64,000 nucleotides of DNA, taken from positions 868,001 through 932,000 of the forward strand of contig JADNRY010000002.1 in the NCBI GenBank assembly GCA_015501585.1, in the 5' to 3' direction. Origin of the DNA: Rhodocollybia butyracea (lineage: Eukaryota > Basidiomycota > Agaricomycetes > Agaricales > Omphalotaceae). Shown piece by piece: positions 21,303 through 33,560 of the stretch; positions within the stretch are counted from its first letter, which is position 1; every line of letters starts with the position of its first letter. The position numbers and the translations under genes are program-made. The notes below the pieces were generated by a model. That model had not been told where the DNA came from. It did no database searches and saw nothing but the letters and a program-made list of their open reading frames with translations.

Positions 21303-24300
21303 AGCTTTATAGAAGTAGAAAAAAATCACATTTGTTTCCAGAGAGCACCTACAAAGAATTTAGAATTGTCTGGCCAAGAAAAAAAAGCACATATACAAGA
21401 AAAGGAAAGTAGCAAAGTGTTCAATAATAACCCGATCTCTAAAAGATTTATAGAACGCGAAAAGAAATAAGATAGTATGTAGGGAAATACCGTGTACGTA
21501 TAGAATGAGAATCGGGAGGCGGTAAACAAAACAAGTAGGTAAATAAAAACAAGAAAGGAAAAACATACATAAAAAGCAAGGCGAAAAAGAGAGAGCGAAC
21601 GCCCAAAATAAATGATAAAATGAATCATACAATATTGCAACATAACCATCGTACACGAATCTTCTTTCTTTCTTCAATCTTCCCTTTAAATTCTATTTGT
21701 ATATTGTACCTCGCCGGGTGTCGCTTTTGGTTTCAGTTTTCCAGTTCGAGTTGTTTTGGTTTTCTGCTCTCTCATTCCTCCGCATGCGTCAAAGGATCAA
21801 CACATATAATTCCATCCCTCTCACTCCAGGGGTATCCCCACCGGTGGATCCACTCCCTCACACCGGTAGCCAACCGTACCCTCCCTGCACCCCTCCCCAC
21901 ATCCTGCGTCCCAGTATGTTTCTGCTCACCCACGATAACATACGCAAGCCCATAGAAAAACTCAGCCTCGAGCTACAAGAAAATAAACAAACGACTCAAA
22001 CAAAACAAAAACAAAACCACCCACCGCAAGCAAAAACTCTTCCAGAACCTCCGTCGCCTCATTCGCATGCAACCCATGCAAATCCAGCGCAACCTCCGTT
22101 CTCTCCTCCACGCTCAACTTCCCATCCCCTGTACCATTCCCCGCAACCCCCAGTACGACTCCCAGGCCCGCCCCAGCCAACTTGCCCCTCGCGCCTCTAT
22201 CAGCGGGATCATCCGACCATCCCAGATCCCGTGCCCTCACAGCAGATAATGCGTCCCTCGCCCTCTCCCGCACGAGTTCCCCCGCAGCCCTCTTCATCTC
22301 CGCCGACATCTTCCCATTCAACTCATGTCCCTCCCTGCTGAATCGTTTGGCGGAGGCGCCGTCACCACGTCGCCAGGCATCGGCAGCACGCGATAAACAC
22401 GCATTGCGCGCCTGTCCCAGTTGAAGCGCGCGCGAACGGTAAGTCATGTACAAATTGTTCAGCGTTTCTCCAGTTACCAGCGTTGGCAGGAGCGCAGGGG
22501 GCGTAGACGGAGACGGGGTGAAGCTCGGGGTGCGATTATGGCGGAACGATGATGGAGGTCTGCCGCAGCGGATGTACCTAGTGCTTCACGTCTCGCCGCA
22601 GTTTCGCCGTTGGCACCAACGGTGCCCGGGACCATCGAGGTCAATCCAAGACTAGAGGACGCCTGGGAGGCTTCTTCACCGCCGTTGCGAATCGTGTTCT
22701 TCCGGCATCAGCACCAGGCGCGTAGTTCCGTTTGTTATTGCTCTTCAACCCGCCCCCTGCAACATCGTTCAAGCCGTTCGTCTGTCCCAGCACCGGAAAG
22801 TCGTCAAGAGGAGGATTATGCCCATTCTGCGGATGATGGTGGTTGTTATAATTTGGATTCGGATTGATATTCGCGCGAGCAAGGATAGCGCCCAGACCCT
22901 GGACGTCCACGTCTTTCGGCAGATGATGCAGAAACTCGCAGCTTTCGCCTTTGGCACAAGTGCCTCGAAGCCAGAAACGACATAGTGCTCGTTCTAGGTC
23001 GTGGCTAAAGCGGCAGTCAGCTCTAAGACACTCGCCTGCGACAAAGTATCGACAGACACGGTTGCCTCCGGCGGCTGGGCGGCCATTGGCACCAAATCGC
23101 GCGTTGGGAATCGGATTAGGGCGATTTGGGGGCCCAGCTATGGGAAAACCACCACGGGAGACGAGTGTGACTCTGCCTCCCATAGGTTGCATTCGCTGAG
23201 GTGTTACACCAGGCTGTTGTTGTTGCGGTAGGGTACGATCAACTAACCAAGCCATGGAACGCTCAAAGTCGTACGAATTTTCTGCTAGTGCCTCTTCGAG
23301 TTCGGATGGGGCAAGCGTCGACCCAAACACGGAACTGAGAACATCGAAAGGAGTCATTCCATTGGTCAGAAACGCAGCATCTGTTTCGGGATCGCCATCG
23401 CTGTTTGCCATGCCAGACATTCCAAGCGCATCCTCGGAGCCTTCAGAAGGTAGATATGGAGGAGTAAACTCAAATGCGTATGGATTGAGGGATTGGTTAA
23501 TGCTGCTGTACTCTGGTTCCCACTGACTAGTATCGAAATCGGATACCTGAAAGGATGGTGGATGATCGTTGTTGTTGGGACCAAACGGATCAAATGGGTC
23601 ATCATCGTCGTCGTCCCCGGTATCGTTACGCAGGGGAGAGCGAACGGGAGTTGTTGAACGAGAAAGATTAGGCTGATCCGGTAAAAGTGGCGCAGCAATA
23701 GCTAGATTAGAAGTTGCTCGAAAGGGACTGTGAGCCCACAGATCAGGGGATTCTGATCTTCCTGGGCCTGGATTGGACGAAGCTGCGGAGAGAGGGCGGG
23801 GAATGGGTTTAAACTCTGAAGCTTTTGCGTTCAGCAAGCGTGGTGACGACAAGGGAGAAGCTGGAAGACTCGCAGTGAATTGAGCATGGATATGAGTAGC
23901 ATGCGCATGAGAGAGAATGGGAGAGGAAGTGGGAGAGGCGGAGTACTCGCTGCGAGCAGACATGTAAGACGAAGCGTGGCCACCACTTAACGGAGATGTC
24001 AGCAACGGTCGGCGAAAGATTTGAGCCAACGGAGAACTAGGTGCCGAGCTCGAAGTTTCTGGCCGTGACGACGGAAGCCGAGCTGAGGGCGTTGAGGCTC
24101 GCGACGAGGGCCGCGAGATCGGTCTTCGAGTTGGGGTCAGAAACAAGAACGGAACGCCAGCTACATCGTCACGGTGCTTGTGCATAAGGTCCAGGACATT
24201 ATGTTCAACCTGTTCATTGTTGATTGTAGCGATTTTTCTTTGGAATGAAAGAGTACACACCGTTTGATCATCCATTCCATAGGTGTCTTTCATCAGCTCT

Positions 24301-24470
24301 TTAAGCTCGTCTTCACGTTCATCGACGAGCAAGCTGACAACACGGGTTAAAAACGCAGATGGAACCTTTGCTAGCTCATCTCCCCCTTCAGCGTCGCTGT
24401 CGTAGCTGTCTGAAGCCTTGTATTGTCGAGAAAAGGCAGCAAGCTGAGCTCGCGTGTGGGGAAATTTATG
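19947..24470. repeat. Segmental duplication, arm A (inverted copy at 51213-55682)
   Basis: Reverse-complement similarity covers the 3' two-thirds of the NACHT gene, the intergenic stretch and almost all of the CCCH/Smr gene. Identity looks complete over long blocks, such as the zinc-finger part. It drops in a patch around 22160-22735 and in the NACHT part. Confidence 0.92.
21303..21771. other. Intergenic, tail-to-tail NACHT / CCCH-Smr
   Basis: AT-rich 3' flanks with no gene. The stretch is nearly identical, inverted, at about 53900-54368, so it was duplicated with its neighbours. Confidence 0.6.
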
Positions 24471-24545
24471 CGTTGATGTCTGTGGTATAAACGCTGCGTC
24501 CGTGTTGGAGAGAGGCTCCGAGTCTGGCAGGAGGGCCAGAGACAT
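21772..24545 (-). CDS. CCCH zinc-finger, DUF1771 and Smr domain protein (apparent frameshifts)
   Basis: ATG at 24545 (MSLALLPDSEPLS). Order: a CUE/UBA-like helical part (FDVLSSVFGSTLAPSELEEA and YDFERSMAWLVD), two CCCH fingers (CRYFVAGECLRADCRFSH and CRFWLRGTCAKGESCEFLH), DUF1771 (YRSRALQLGQARNACLSRA) and Smr (VALDLHGLHANEATEVLEEF), with a last exon reading LEAEFFYGLAYVIVGEQKH to the stop at 21772. The family is linked to RNA binding and mRNA surveillance. Two places break the frame. At about 22668 CCTCCC-AGG lacks the base found in the inverted copy (KPPQASSSLGL). A run of five C at about 22500 needs a shift, or a weak 47-bp intron, to join the DUF1771 frame. The uninterrupted N-terminal part is 634 residues. 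Whether it is functional is open. Confidence 0.7.
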
Positions 24546-24869
24546 TTTACACGCAAAAGAGGGAGAAAAAAACAAGAAACGGGAGTTTGGGTTTATAGAG
24601 AAGCAAGGGTCAACTAAGCAGTGATGATGCCATCATCGGGCGCTAAACCGTGACCAACTCAAGCTCTTTGCATCTTCGCTTCAATTCTACAAAGTACTGT
24701 AACTGGCTTTGGCCACTGCAACCCATATAGGCAGCCGCCTTGGACCATATTATGATACTAGGGAGGTCACTGGACGATTGCTTCCTGGCTTCAAATGACG
24801 AAACTTTCATTTAGCGGCTATTGAATGACACAAGTTGGATGTGTGCAGGTTCTATGTACTATCTGGCAT

Positions 24870-24966
24870 GGCCGACTAGCTCAGCTGGTTAGAGCGTCGT
24901 GCTAATATTGCACTACTCCTAGTGTGGTTAACGCGAAGGTCTTGGGTTCGATCCCCACGTTGGCCA
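24870..24966 (+). tRNA. tRNA-Ile(AAT) with intron
   Basis: Acceptor GGCCGAC pairs with GTTGGCC, the D-arm reads GCTC...GAGC, the anticodon stem TCGTG/CGCGA encloses loop CTAATAA, and the T-arm contains GGTTCGATCC. The anticodon AAT is at 24904-24906. A 23-nt intron (24908-24930) sits one base after the anticodon, the canonical place. A T-rich Pol III terminator follows at about 24979. The discriminator is A and CCA is not encoded, as expected for a eukaryotic gene. Confidence 0.95.
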
Positions 24967-24978
24967 TAGATTATTTAC

Positions 24979-24992
24979 TGATTTTTTTCTTT
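24979..24992 (+). terminator. Pol III terminator of tRNA-Ile
   Basis: Two T runs separated by a C, 13 bases after the tRNA 3' end. Confidence 0.7.
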
Positions 24993-24999
24993 TTCTGTT

Positions 25000-25736
25000 A
25001 CAAGTCGAAACCCAGCCAGTTGCGCGTCAGAGTTATTCGTAGAGAGGAGTTCGTCGACAAACTGAAGTCCGGACATTCAACAGTTTAACGTTCACCACGA
25101 TGATCAATCCTGGATCAATACTCCTGGAATCACTCGTGCTATGATGTACTTTCTGCACTAGTTGATGAAGCTCGATCAAAGATGTCAGCGAAGCTGAGGA
25201 AGTAAATATCAACTCACGACTAGGCAGCAGGGACTGGTTAACGTTCGAGTCTATCAGAATCATTTATCAGTCTGGTTAGGCAATAAACTTGTATAACACA
25301 TCGGATGTCATATGCATGTACAAGTTGATGTTCCCTCTTATTTTTCTTTCGAAGATATATCTGGCAATCACGACTGGTTCTGAACGTTCGAACTTATCGA
25401 CCAAGTAGCCAATATAACTCTGCTTAATATTCGCACGAAAGATAGACTCCAAACTCTAGCTTTGCAGGTCCCACTGAGAGATAAAGAAAAATGACATTGC
25501 CAGTACTATAATCCAGAGGGAGAGGGAGCGTAAGAGGAGAGGGGGCCAACTGGCAATTATGGACTTGAGGGAACGGATCCGTCCGATATATCTACTTTCT
25601 TAATCTTATAAAAGAAATAAGGAAAAATAGCAGGGTAGAGCAGTCGAGAACCGCATGGAAACGAAATGAGAGCAGACATGAAACGACTCGGAATGATAGC
25701 GAGGCAAGTACGCATAAGGATTAAACATTCCACCTT
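25000..25736. other. Intergenic between tRNA and clathrin 3' end
   Basis: No gene recognised; probably includes the 3' untranslated region of the clathrin gene. Confidence 0.4.
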
Positions 25737-28700
25737 TTAGAACATTCCTCCACCAAACCCAGTCATCGCTGGTGCCATACCATTCATAGGAGGAACCTGC
25801 CCCGCATACCCGTTCGTCAGTAGCAGCGTATTCATGCCGGGGTTGATGATGGGTGCATCAGACTCCGCTCTTTCTTTTGCCGACTCTTTCTTCGAATACT
25901 CTTTCACCTCCTTCTCCAACTGCCGTAACTATTTCGACCATGGTTAGTTTTTCATCAATATTAGAAAGTTAAAACCCACCTTATCAACAAGTGTTCTCGA
26001 ATTCTGAATCTTATATGGCATATAGAAATCGTTTAACCCATGTTGCCACGACAGCTCCTCCACGACGTCCTGGCTGAGCAAATCGAAACATACATAAAGC
26101 ATCGCTGCGAAGCATTCCTTGTTTCCAATGTCCACAAAGTACCCGAGAAGGTCCTCCGCAACTTCTGGGGTAGCAGATGTCGCAGCAGTGATCATGGCAT
26201 CTCTGTACAACTTGTCTTGCTTCGAAAGCGATATTGATTCATCCCAGCGTTTGTTTTTCTATTGTTCAAAATAATTGTCACTCGGCGGTAACATCGACAG
26301 GACTTGAACCTACCTTGTACAAGTGCGCAGCTAGTCGACGGAACTCTAGCAGCGGATGTTTCTCTAACCGTTGAGCAAGGCCGACGTTGTTGAAGTTGTC
26401 GAAGCTGTCAATGCTGTCCCGTAGAGTCTTATAATCTTCCTCCTCGATTAACAAATCATTATAAGCATCGTTAACCGCTTCGACGTTGAGCTGTGACAAT
26501 ACGATGAGATGCGACTCGAAAAACATTGAGCGAGCTCATGCTTACATGCTGGACAGCGATCAGGTATGCCCTGATTAAGGGAATGTGATCGCTCTTGCGG
26601 AACATGGCAACGACACGAGGATGATCGATACGGGGGATCAAGACGGTAAGCAAATCCGTAAGTAATGTAGGTTGTTCCCGGAGGTAGAATGAAAGAGCCT
26701 TGAAGTATCTGCAGATACCTATGATGAGGAAACGCCTTATTCAGAGCGAAAAGAAGCTTACATTTCAGGGTTGGCAGCTCGAACAATGGTATCCTTGAAC
26801 TGGTTGTGTTCCCAAGCGTCAGCTGAACGCTCAATCATAGCCAAAGCAGCATTGTCCTAAAAAAAAAAAAAAAAAAAAACCAAGTCAGGCGGTACAATGA
26901 AAAGCCATGCATTCCACTTACAAATTCATCATATTTGATGTACAGGAAGACCAGTTCAGGCCAGAGATGTGCTTTCTCGACAGCCCGAATAACCTTGGGA
27001 ATGTTGATACGAGCAACGAAGAGACGCAAGTGCTCCATGACTGATAGAAAAGAATGTTAAAGTGAAAATACAAAGAACAATTTCAACTCACGTTTAGTGG
27101 GCTTATACTTGCTGAGCAGAATAGCCAACTCGGTGAAGATACCCATGTGCGCGCGCTCCAGACTAAGGCCAGCTTCCAACAAGTTAATGATCTCATCAAA
27201 GTAACCGCGACGTTCATATAGAACAACCAGAGCACTGAGCTCTTCCGCATGCACGATAATATTGAGACCACAGATTTGTGCCTAAATTGTAAGTCAGTAA
27301 CTAGGCCGCAATCTCAAGAAAAGGAAAACAATTACCAAGCGGAACTCCTGCTTCTCGATACAGGCCGCGTGAACCTGCTTCCAGACCCTAAAAGCCATAT
27401 CAGGTTTGGTTACCTTTCACAAAAATTCATAAACTCACTGTGTATTTCCAGCCTTTCGAGCACTTTCGACGGCCGCTTGGTTCTCTCCAAGGTAGATCAG
27501 GGTTGTAGCCAATCGAGCCCAGTTCGAGATGCTTTGGAACAGTAGCTTGGCAGCCTGATACAACTCAACATCAAAGCATCGTTCTCCGACTTCCAAAATG
27601 TCCGCAACGTTAGTCATACCCAAAAAGTCTTCCATATCGTGCAGACGATCCGTTCTCGCATAAGCAAATGCGAGTTCAGTATCAATCTTCGGTTCACGAA
27701 GGGATTTCCTAGACATCTGCAAGTAACGAACAAGGTCATCGTGTTTCCCTGCACGGTCCGAAATCTCTATAACTTCGGCAAAGTTAGAAGGATCCTCGGC
27801 CTTGATGTAGGAGTCGATAGAGTCCTTTATACGAAGACCATCCAACTGAGCCTTGGCAAGCCGGCTCCAGACCTCAGGTTGGTTGACCTTGTTCGCGTAT
27901 TCGACACCGCGGTCAAGAGAGACAATGTGCTCAACAAGGACCGTCATGGCCATCGCATGCTGATCGTACTTCTTATAGATCATAAGAGCCTCCTCGAATA
28001 ATCCGTGTTCGGTCGCGATCTTGGCAATCTCCTGGAAGTCGTAGTTCTGGAGCTTGTTGATATAACCAACGACCTTGCCCTTGTCCGCCCGGATAGCAGT
28101 CAAAAGAAGTAAGTTTTGCAGGTTCTTGTTCTCGCTGAATGGAGATGGCTCAATAATGATCTTCTCCAGCAGCTCGATGAGCTCAATAGGAAGGTCAGCG
28201 GTCAAGAAGGCCTTTACAGTGACCGAGACATCATCGGGATCTGTAGACTCGGGAAGTGCAGTTGCGACGATCTAGATGCGCGATTAGCAGGCGACAAGAT
28301 ATAGATGAACAACACTCTCACCTGGTCAATCAAAGCGCGACGGTGAATATTTTCCGGAACGAGAACCTGGGCCCAAAGCTCAGGCTGGCGACGCTTGACG
28401 AGATAACGAGCCTGCTGCTTGAACATCGAGTTTTCGTTGGTAATGCCGATGAGCTCATCATCACAGAATCCTTTCGCGTAGGCGATGTATGCGAGGTAAG
28501 GATCCCGCTTCTCGCAGAATTTTCCTACCACAAGGGGCTCATAAAGCTACAGGAGTTGCGTCAAATTTTACACACAAGCAGATATAGAGCACATACATTG
28601 TTCTCTTTCAAGAAAGCTTCAGGGTTGTTGTTGCTGTCGATGTAAATCTTGGCCATCGCGTTGTAAACTGCAGCGTCCTGGCTACCACTCTGCACCCGTG

Positions 28701-31700
28701 CCTCCAGCCAAGGAAGAATTAACTTCAGCCTGTTACGCTGTTCGACCTCATGCACCAGCTCGTCGATAGGGAAGTTACCGGTAACCGATGCAAGGAGAGC
28801 CTTGATAGTATTTTCATCACAGTCAACATCCAACAAACCACCAACAACCTGGGGGGTCCGGATGGAATTGACTCTCTGGACATAAACCTCAATGAACTTG
28901 GTAAGGTTGTTCTGATACAGGTAGAGCACAAGGTCGTGAACAAAGTCGAAGCGATCGCAAACGATGATCAGAGGAAGCTGGTCAGAGAGCTTGGCTTCCT
29001 TCAAGAAGTTCTTGACCTTCTCCGGGTTGTAGAAGTTACTTTCTCTACAGATACGCTCAACTTCGCGGATTTGGCCGGTCCTGGTTGCAGCCTGAATGTA
29101 CTTGAAGTGCACCTCAGAGTCTTGGCTCAGGTTGACGATGGAGCCAAGGTAGTAATAGAGACCTAGGCAGAGGTATGTGAGCAAGCGTGCACCATGTAGA
29201 CTTCTGAACCGTACCTTCGAAGGACTTGAAGCTCTCGAACATCTCAATCAGTTTGACAGGACCGAGAATATCCGAGTACTTGGTAGCAATCTGGATGACC
29301 ACTTGGAGGTTCTGGCGTATGTTGACTCGGAGCATCTCTTGGAGGCATGCCATTGACTGCTCGGTGGTCAAGCGACTGAAGTAGGTGATAAGCCACTATA
29401 CATAGGGGGAACATCAGATATCAGCGTTCAGTCGGGCTGAAGAAAGACCTACATCAGCCGGGAAAGTAGTAGCATGAACTATAACGCGTTTGATATCTGC
29501 CAAATCCTCATAGTGCTCAAGTGCCTAGAAAAATAGTTAGCTACAGCTTCTGAACTGAAAAGAACAAAGCTCATACCCTCTGCATCAAACCAGCCTTTTC
29601 GCAAAGGTTAGCGATACGTGGCCGATCGTAGTGTGTGAACATTTCATTTCCGAGGATAGCATCTGCGACTTGCGGTGCGTGCATGAGGTTCATCTCGAGG
29701 AGACGTGTCTGAAGAGGACCCTGCTCAAGTTTGTTGTCCTTCAAGGCATCGAGGAGGAAAGACGTGGCGGGTTGAATCATATTCTGGGACATGAAGATGT
29801 CAACGACGCGTTCTACATCAACCAAAGGTCCCATTTCATCGTTCACAAGCTGGGACGCGAATTCAGCACCCTTCTCGGGGTTAACCCGCATGATGTGCTG
29901 GAGAAGGGCCACGTAGTCTGGACTATAGCCTACTTTCTTCGCATACAAAACAATCTTCTCGGTTTGTCCTGTCTCGGCAAAGCAGGCGATGACCTTGTTG
30001 GGGACATTGGCACGGAGGTAGACGCTAAGTGCCAGTGTCATATCGTGCAGACGAACGATATCACCAAGTTCCTCGCTGCAAGTCAACTTGTTCTCCTTCA
30101 ACCACTTCTCCAAAAGCTGCTTTCTACCTTGCTGAAGGACCGGACGAGCAAGTTCCAAAGATTCAAGGTGATTGAGTTCACCCTTCTCGAGAAGAATACC
30201 GAAGTATTGGAGGATAGGTGAGAGCCCTCCAGGAGGAGCGGGAGCCGATTTGAAAGACTCGATGACTTGTGTAGTACGTAGTATACCCTAAGTCAAGGAA
30301 TAAGCTCAAAAATGTTACAAAATGACAAGAAACAGACCCTTGGAGAGTTGGCAGCAATTTTGGCGGCCTCGCTAAACTGACCGCTCTGGAATAAAGACTG
30401 ATACTGTTTGATGTACAAGTCATCAGCGCCGGGAAGGTTAGCTCTGCTAGCAAGTTTGAATGCCAGTTCGGTGTTGTTCAGAGTCGTCAAGGTGTAAGGA
30501 ACGATGGTCTGGTCATCCACATTCACACTCAAGACCTGTCCCTTCTTGTTCACCCCAATGATACCGTTGGTGGCTTCATGTTCGGCAGTCACGAAGATAG
30601 TCTCGCCGGAGATACGGTTCATGTAGACACAAGCACCGGACTCGAGATCATAGAGGTGAATAAATCCGTACTTGGTGACAAGGTAGACGATGCCATGCTT
30701 TTTCGACACCTGCATGGACACAGGGAAGTCGTTCGTGGCTTCAGTGGGAAAGTATACGTCGACAGCTTTCTTGACGAACGGTGGATCTGGGGCAGTGTGG
30801 TCGATTTGAACGACGTGTAGCTAGGATGTATGTCAGTTACGATAAAATATATCAAATACCAAGACACGCACTTTGGCACCAGTCGCGGTACGAACAGCAA
30901 AAGTAAACAGCTTGGTGACGTGTTGGTGACCGTCAAGCTTTATCTCGGCAAAAGCAGCAGCATGCCCCTCGATAGGCTGGCTCACGCCTCGATCCCTGCT
31001 GTAAAGCTGCATTGACCCCTTGACCTTGAATGCAGAGGGGTTGGTGGAATTTCCCGAGATACCAATCAACACAAGCCATTTCTCATCGCTAGATACACGG
31101 TAATTTATGATCTGGGTTCCAGCAAGAGTAGCATGTCGATCAAAGATTTTCTGAGGAGGTGATGTCTGGTCCGTTATTGACCAGTGGTAGACGGATGATT
31201 CGGTGACCATCCCAATGGTATTATCGGATACCCATTTCCAGAATACGATATCTTCGTTGCTAGTGTGTGCTTTGACCTTTTGCTTGGTCTCAATGTTGAA
31301 AATTTGTAGTGTACGGCCAGCTGTGCATTTGAATGTAAGCAACAACTAAGTACCAGACAGAACCACAAACCCTTCAAAGCAAGTATTTTCTGGCGGGGAT
31401 GCATGATAGCAGAGTCTGCAGAAATTGGGCGTCGCATAACATTGTTAGCGTCGGCAAGGTCGATGATGACGACTTGGTTCTGTTCATTGACTTTTTCGCG
31501 AACACAAATAAAGTGGTCGGATTCAAGGGTCAGAGTCTGTAGGATGAAGAGGCAGCAGTTAGTAATCAAATAAAGAGGCCAAACTGGCAGGAGAGTTTGA
31601 CAATTTGAACGCCAGCGCAGCGCGTTGACACGCTACATACCTGAAAAGAAATTGAAGCGGGCTGAACTCCGAGACTTGAAAGCTGAAGATGCTCGCAGAA

Positions 31701-31733
31701 AGCGATAGGTTTCGAAATATCTAGGCCCGCCAT
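25737..31733 (-). CDS. CHC1: Clathrin heavy chain
   Basis: ATG at 31733 gives [20 protein letters not shown]. More than a dozen exons follow. The beta-propeller comes first ([45 protein letters not shown] blocks). Next come the linker and the long alpha-solenoid of clathrin repeats, including KKFDVNTCAVEVLIE-type blocks such as [16 protein letters not shown] and [15 protein letters not shown] sequence. The C-terminus reads [20 protein letters not shown], then [19 protein letters not shown] and ends GFGGGMF at 25737. Clathrin triskelia coat endocytic and trans-Golgi vesicles. Total length fits the usual ~1680 residues. No lesion was seen. One intron contains a 21-base A run (26859-26879), which acts as a T-rich tract on the coding strand. 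Confidence 0.95.
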
Positions 31734-32679
31734 TCTGGAAGATGAGCGAAAGGCGTCGTAGCCTTGATGGAAGCGAGGAGAGTGTTTATTTGCAGTTGAT
31801 TGCCTCCACTAAAAAAGCAATTCAAATCCTGCGAGCGCGCTTCTTGGTTTATGTACTCACCATTTTTGCTCAAATTTACCGCGCTGAAGTTACAAGTAGA
31901 AGAAGTAAAACTACGGATTTCTGCCTTGCATTCTACACGAGGCTCAAAATCTTGGAGCCATAAGGGCATAAGGACACGCGTAGTAGCAGTGTCTTACCGG
32001 AGCAGCGAAGCACAATAGCATCATTATGGCTTCTTATATACATGCTCTCGAAGAAAGCCAGGTCCTCGAATACCTTGTCACAGTTATGTGGAACAAAACG
32101 AAACCAACTACTTCGAATTCCTCTTTACAGCATCACAAGTGTCTTATGCGTGTAACAACTGCTATTATAGATCTAGCGCGCAACGCTTCTCTCTGCTCAG
32201 TTCCAGGAGAGCATTAGAAAGTACGAATGTTGTTGGTAGTATTGAAAAGTACTATCCAGCTCCGAGCCACGACAAGCCACCCAGTAGCTCGGTCGGGATT
32301 CGATATTCAATGTTACTGTAATCTTGCGATAACGTTCTCACCGATTCATTGCGCTACAATCTCTTAGTCTAGAATAGCAGGCTAAAAACCTGCTTCTTGC
32401 ACAAAGCCGCGATATTTGACCTCCGCAAGACCATGGCCGCAATCCCCTTCACTAGGTCGTGAAGAGGCGGTCCGGGTCGGAACGATCCGATTAGAAACAG
32501 ATCATCAACTCTCATCCTATTCGTGTCCGCCTTATCCTTCAACTTTGTATAACTCATTTTCTGACTACAATCATTCGTCGTCTTATTCTTCCGCTTATAC
32601 TGTTTGTACGCATTAGCATCTCGCTGCATGACTTCGTTTCATGCATTATCATCTCGCTGCTTCAATTTATGGAAACAAA
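31734..32679. other. Intergenic region upstream of clathrin
   Basis: Contains the clathrin promoter. No coding sequence could be supported. Confidence 0.4.
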
Positions 32680-33560
32680 ATGCCTCTCGTACCTTCAAAT
32701 CATGGAAATAAAACTCCTTCAGACCATGTATGGCGCCTTAATTCGCTTCTCGACAATTTCAGACGACAGCCTTCACCCCAAACCTCCCTCAAAAGCCTTT
32801 AGCCATCTCTCGATCTCATCTACGTTGCCTGGTTCAAAGTATTTCTCGGGGACTCACGCTTTGCAGACGCTATTTGCAGAGTACTAGACGTGTTCCGGGA
32901 GTCGATAACAGATAACGAGCTAGTTGCTGAATCCATCATGCGTGCAGGGGACTATCGCAGTTTTTTTGGGGGAACACCAGATTCAAGTCGTCTTCTCAGT
33001 GGCACTAAATCACAACAAACTCGGTTGGGTATCGAAAAACTCAGAAACAGAAGACCGGTACAAGATGTTTTTGCTGATTGAGCTTGTCCAGTTAGCAAGC
33101 AATGATTTTCCTTCGGTATGCTTGAAATGGAAATTTCCTTAGAGATGAGGAGTTGACCCTTCTTGCAGCCATATTTGTCTCCCGAGTTCTATAAATTCCT
33201 GCTCATTGTGGTCTTCCTTCATGAGTGCACGCATTTCATTACCAAATATGTCTTTCAAAATATGATCACACTTACCGTCAACGATACCATTCTTCCGTTT
33301 GGCGAGGCTGGCAGGGCATTTGAGGTAGAATACACAGGTGGCCCACTCATCTTTGAGTAGAGGGATGATGACCAAGATGAAAACATTCAGGGAGTAGTGA
33401 AAATCTTCATACGAGACCTCCAGGCAGATGTTGACTATGGAAATCAGTAAGCCTGACTTTGTTGCCTAATTATTATCCGCGCTGAATCAATCAAGCTATG
33501 GAGCACGTCAAATTATTCCTGAAATGCGTTCGTTCAGGGCAGAGCATAGACCTCGGTAGG
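32680..33560 (+). pseudogene. Decayed agaricomycete gene with an HECTH motif
   Basis: From ATG 32680 the frame reads MPLVPSNHGNKTPSDHVW, meets a TAG at 32800 (possibly an intron end), then LDLIYVAWFKVFLGDSRFAD and ITDNELVAESIMRAGDYRS. The frame changes at a T/G run near 32958 to EHQIQVVFSVALNHNKLGWV. An intron (about 33117-33171) precedes YLSPEFYKFLLIVVFLHECTHF. A TAG at 33358 interrupts a final RDDDQDENIQGVVKIFIRDLQ. HECTH fits the HExxH pattern of zinc metalloproteases, but no other motif supports that. At least one frameshift and one stop suggest a pseudogene. Confidence 0.45.

Noticed and set aside
24871..24966. tRNA read as a pseudogene because of the long anticodon arm
   Set aside because: The extra 23 bases sit exactly at the canonical intron position and the arms pair well.
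26859..26879. Poly-A run taken as a retroposon tail
   Set aside because: It lies in a clathrin intron, with no target duplication seen, and works as a pyrimidine tract on the coding strand.
28075..29166. Several plus-strand ORFs over 60-138 residues
   Set aside because: Antisense to clathrin heavy chain exons.
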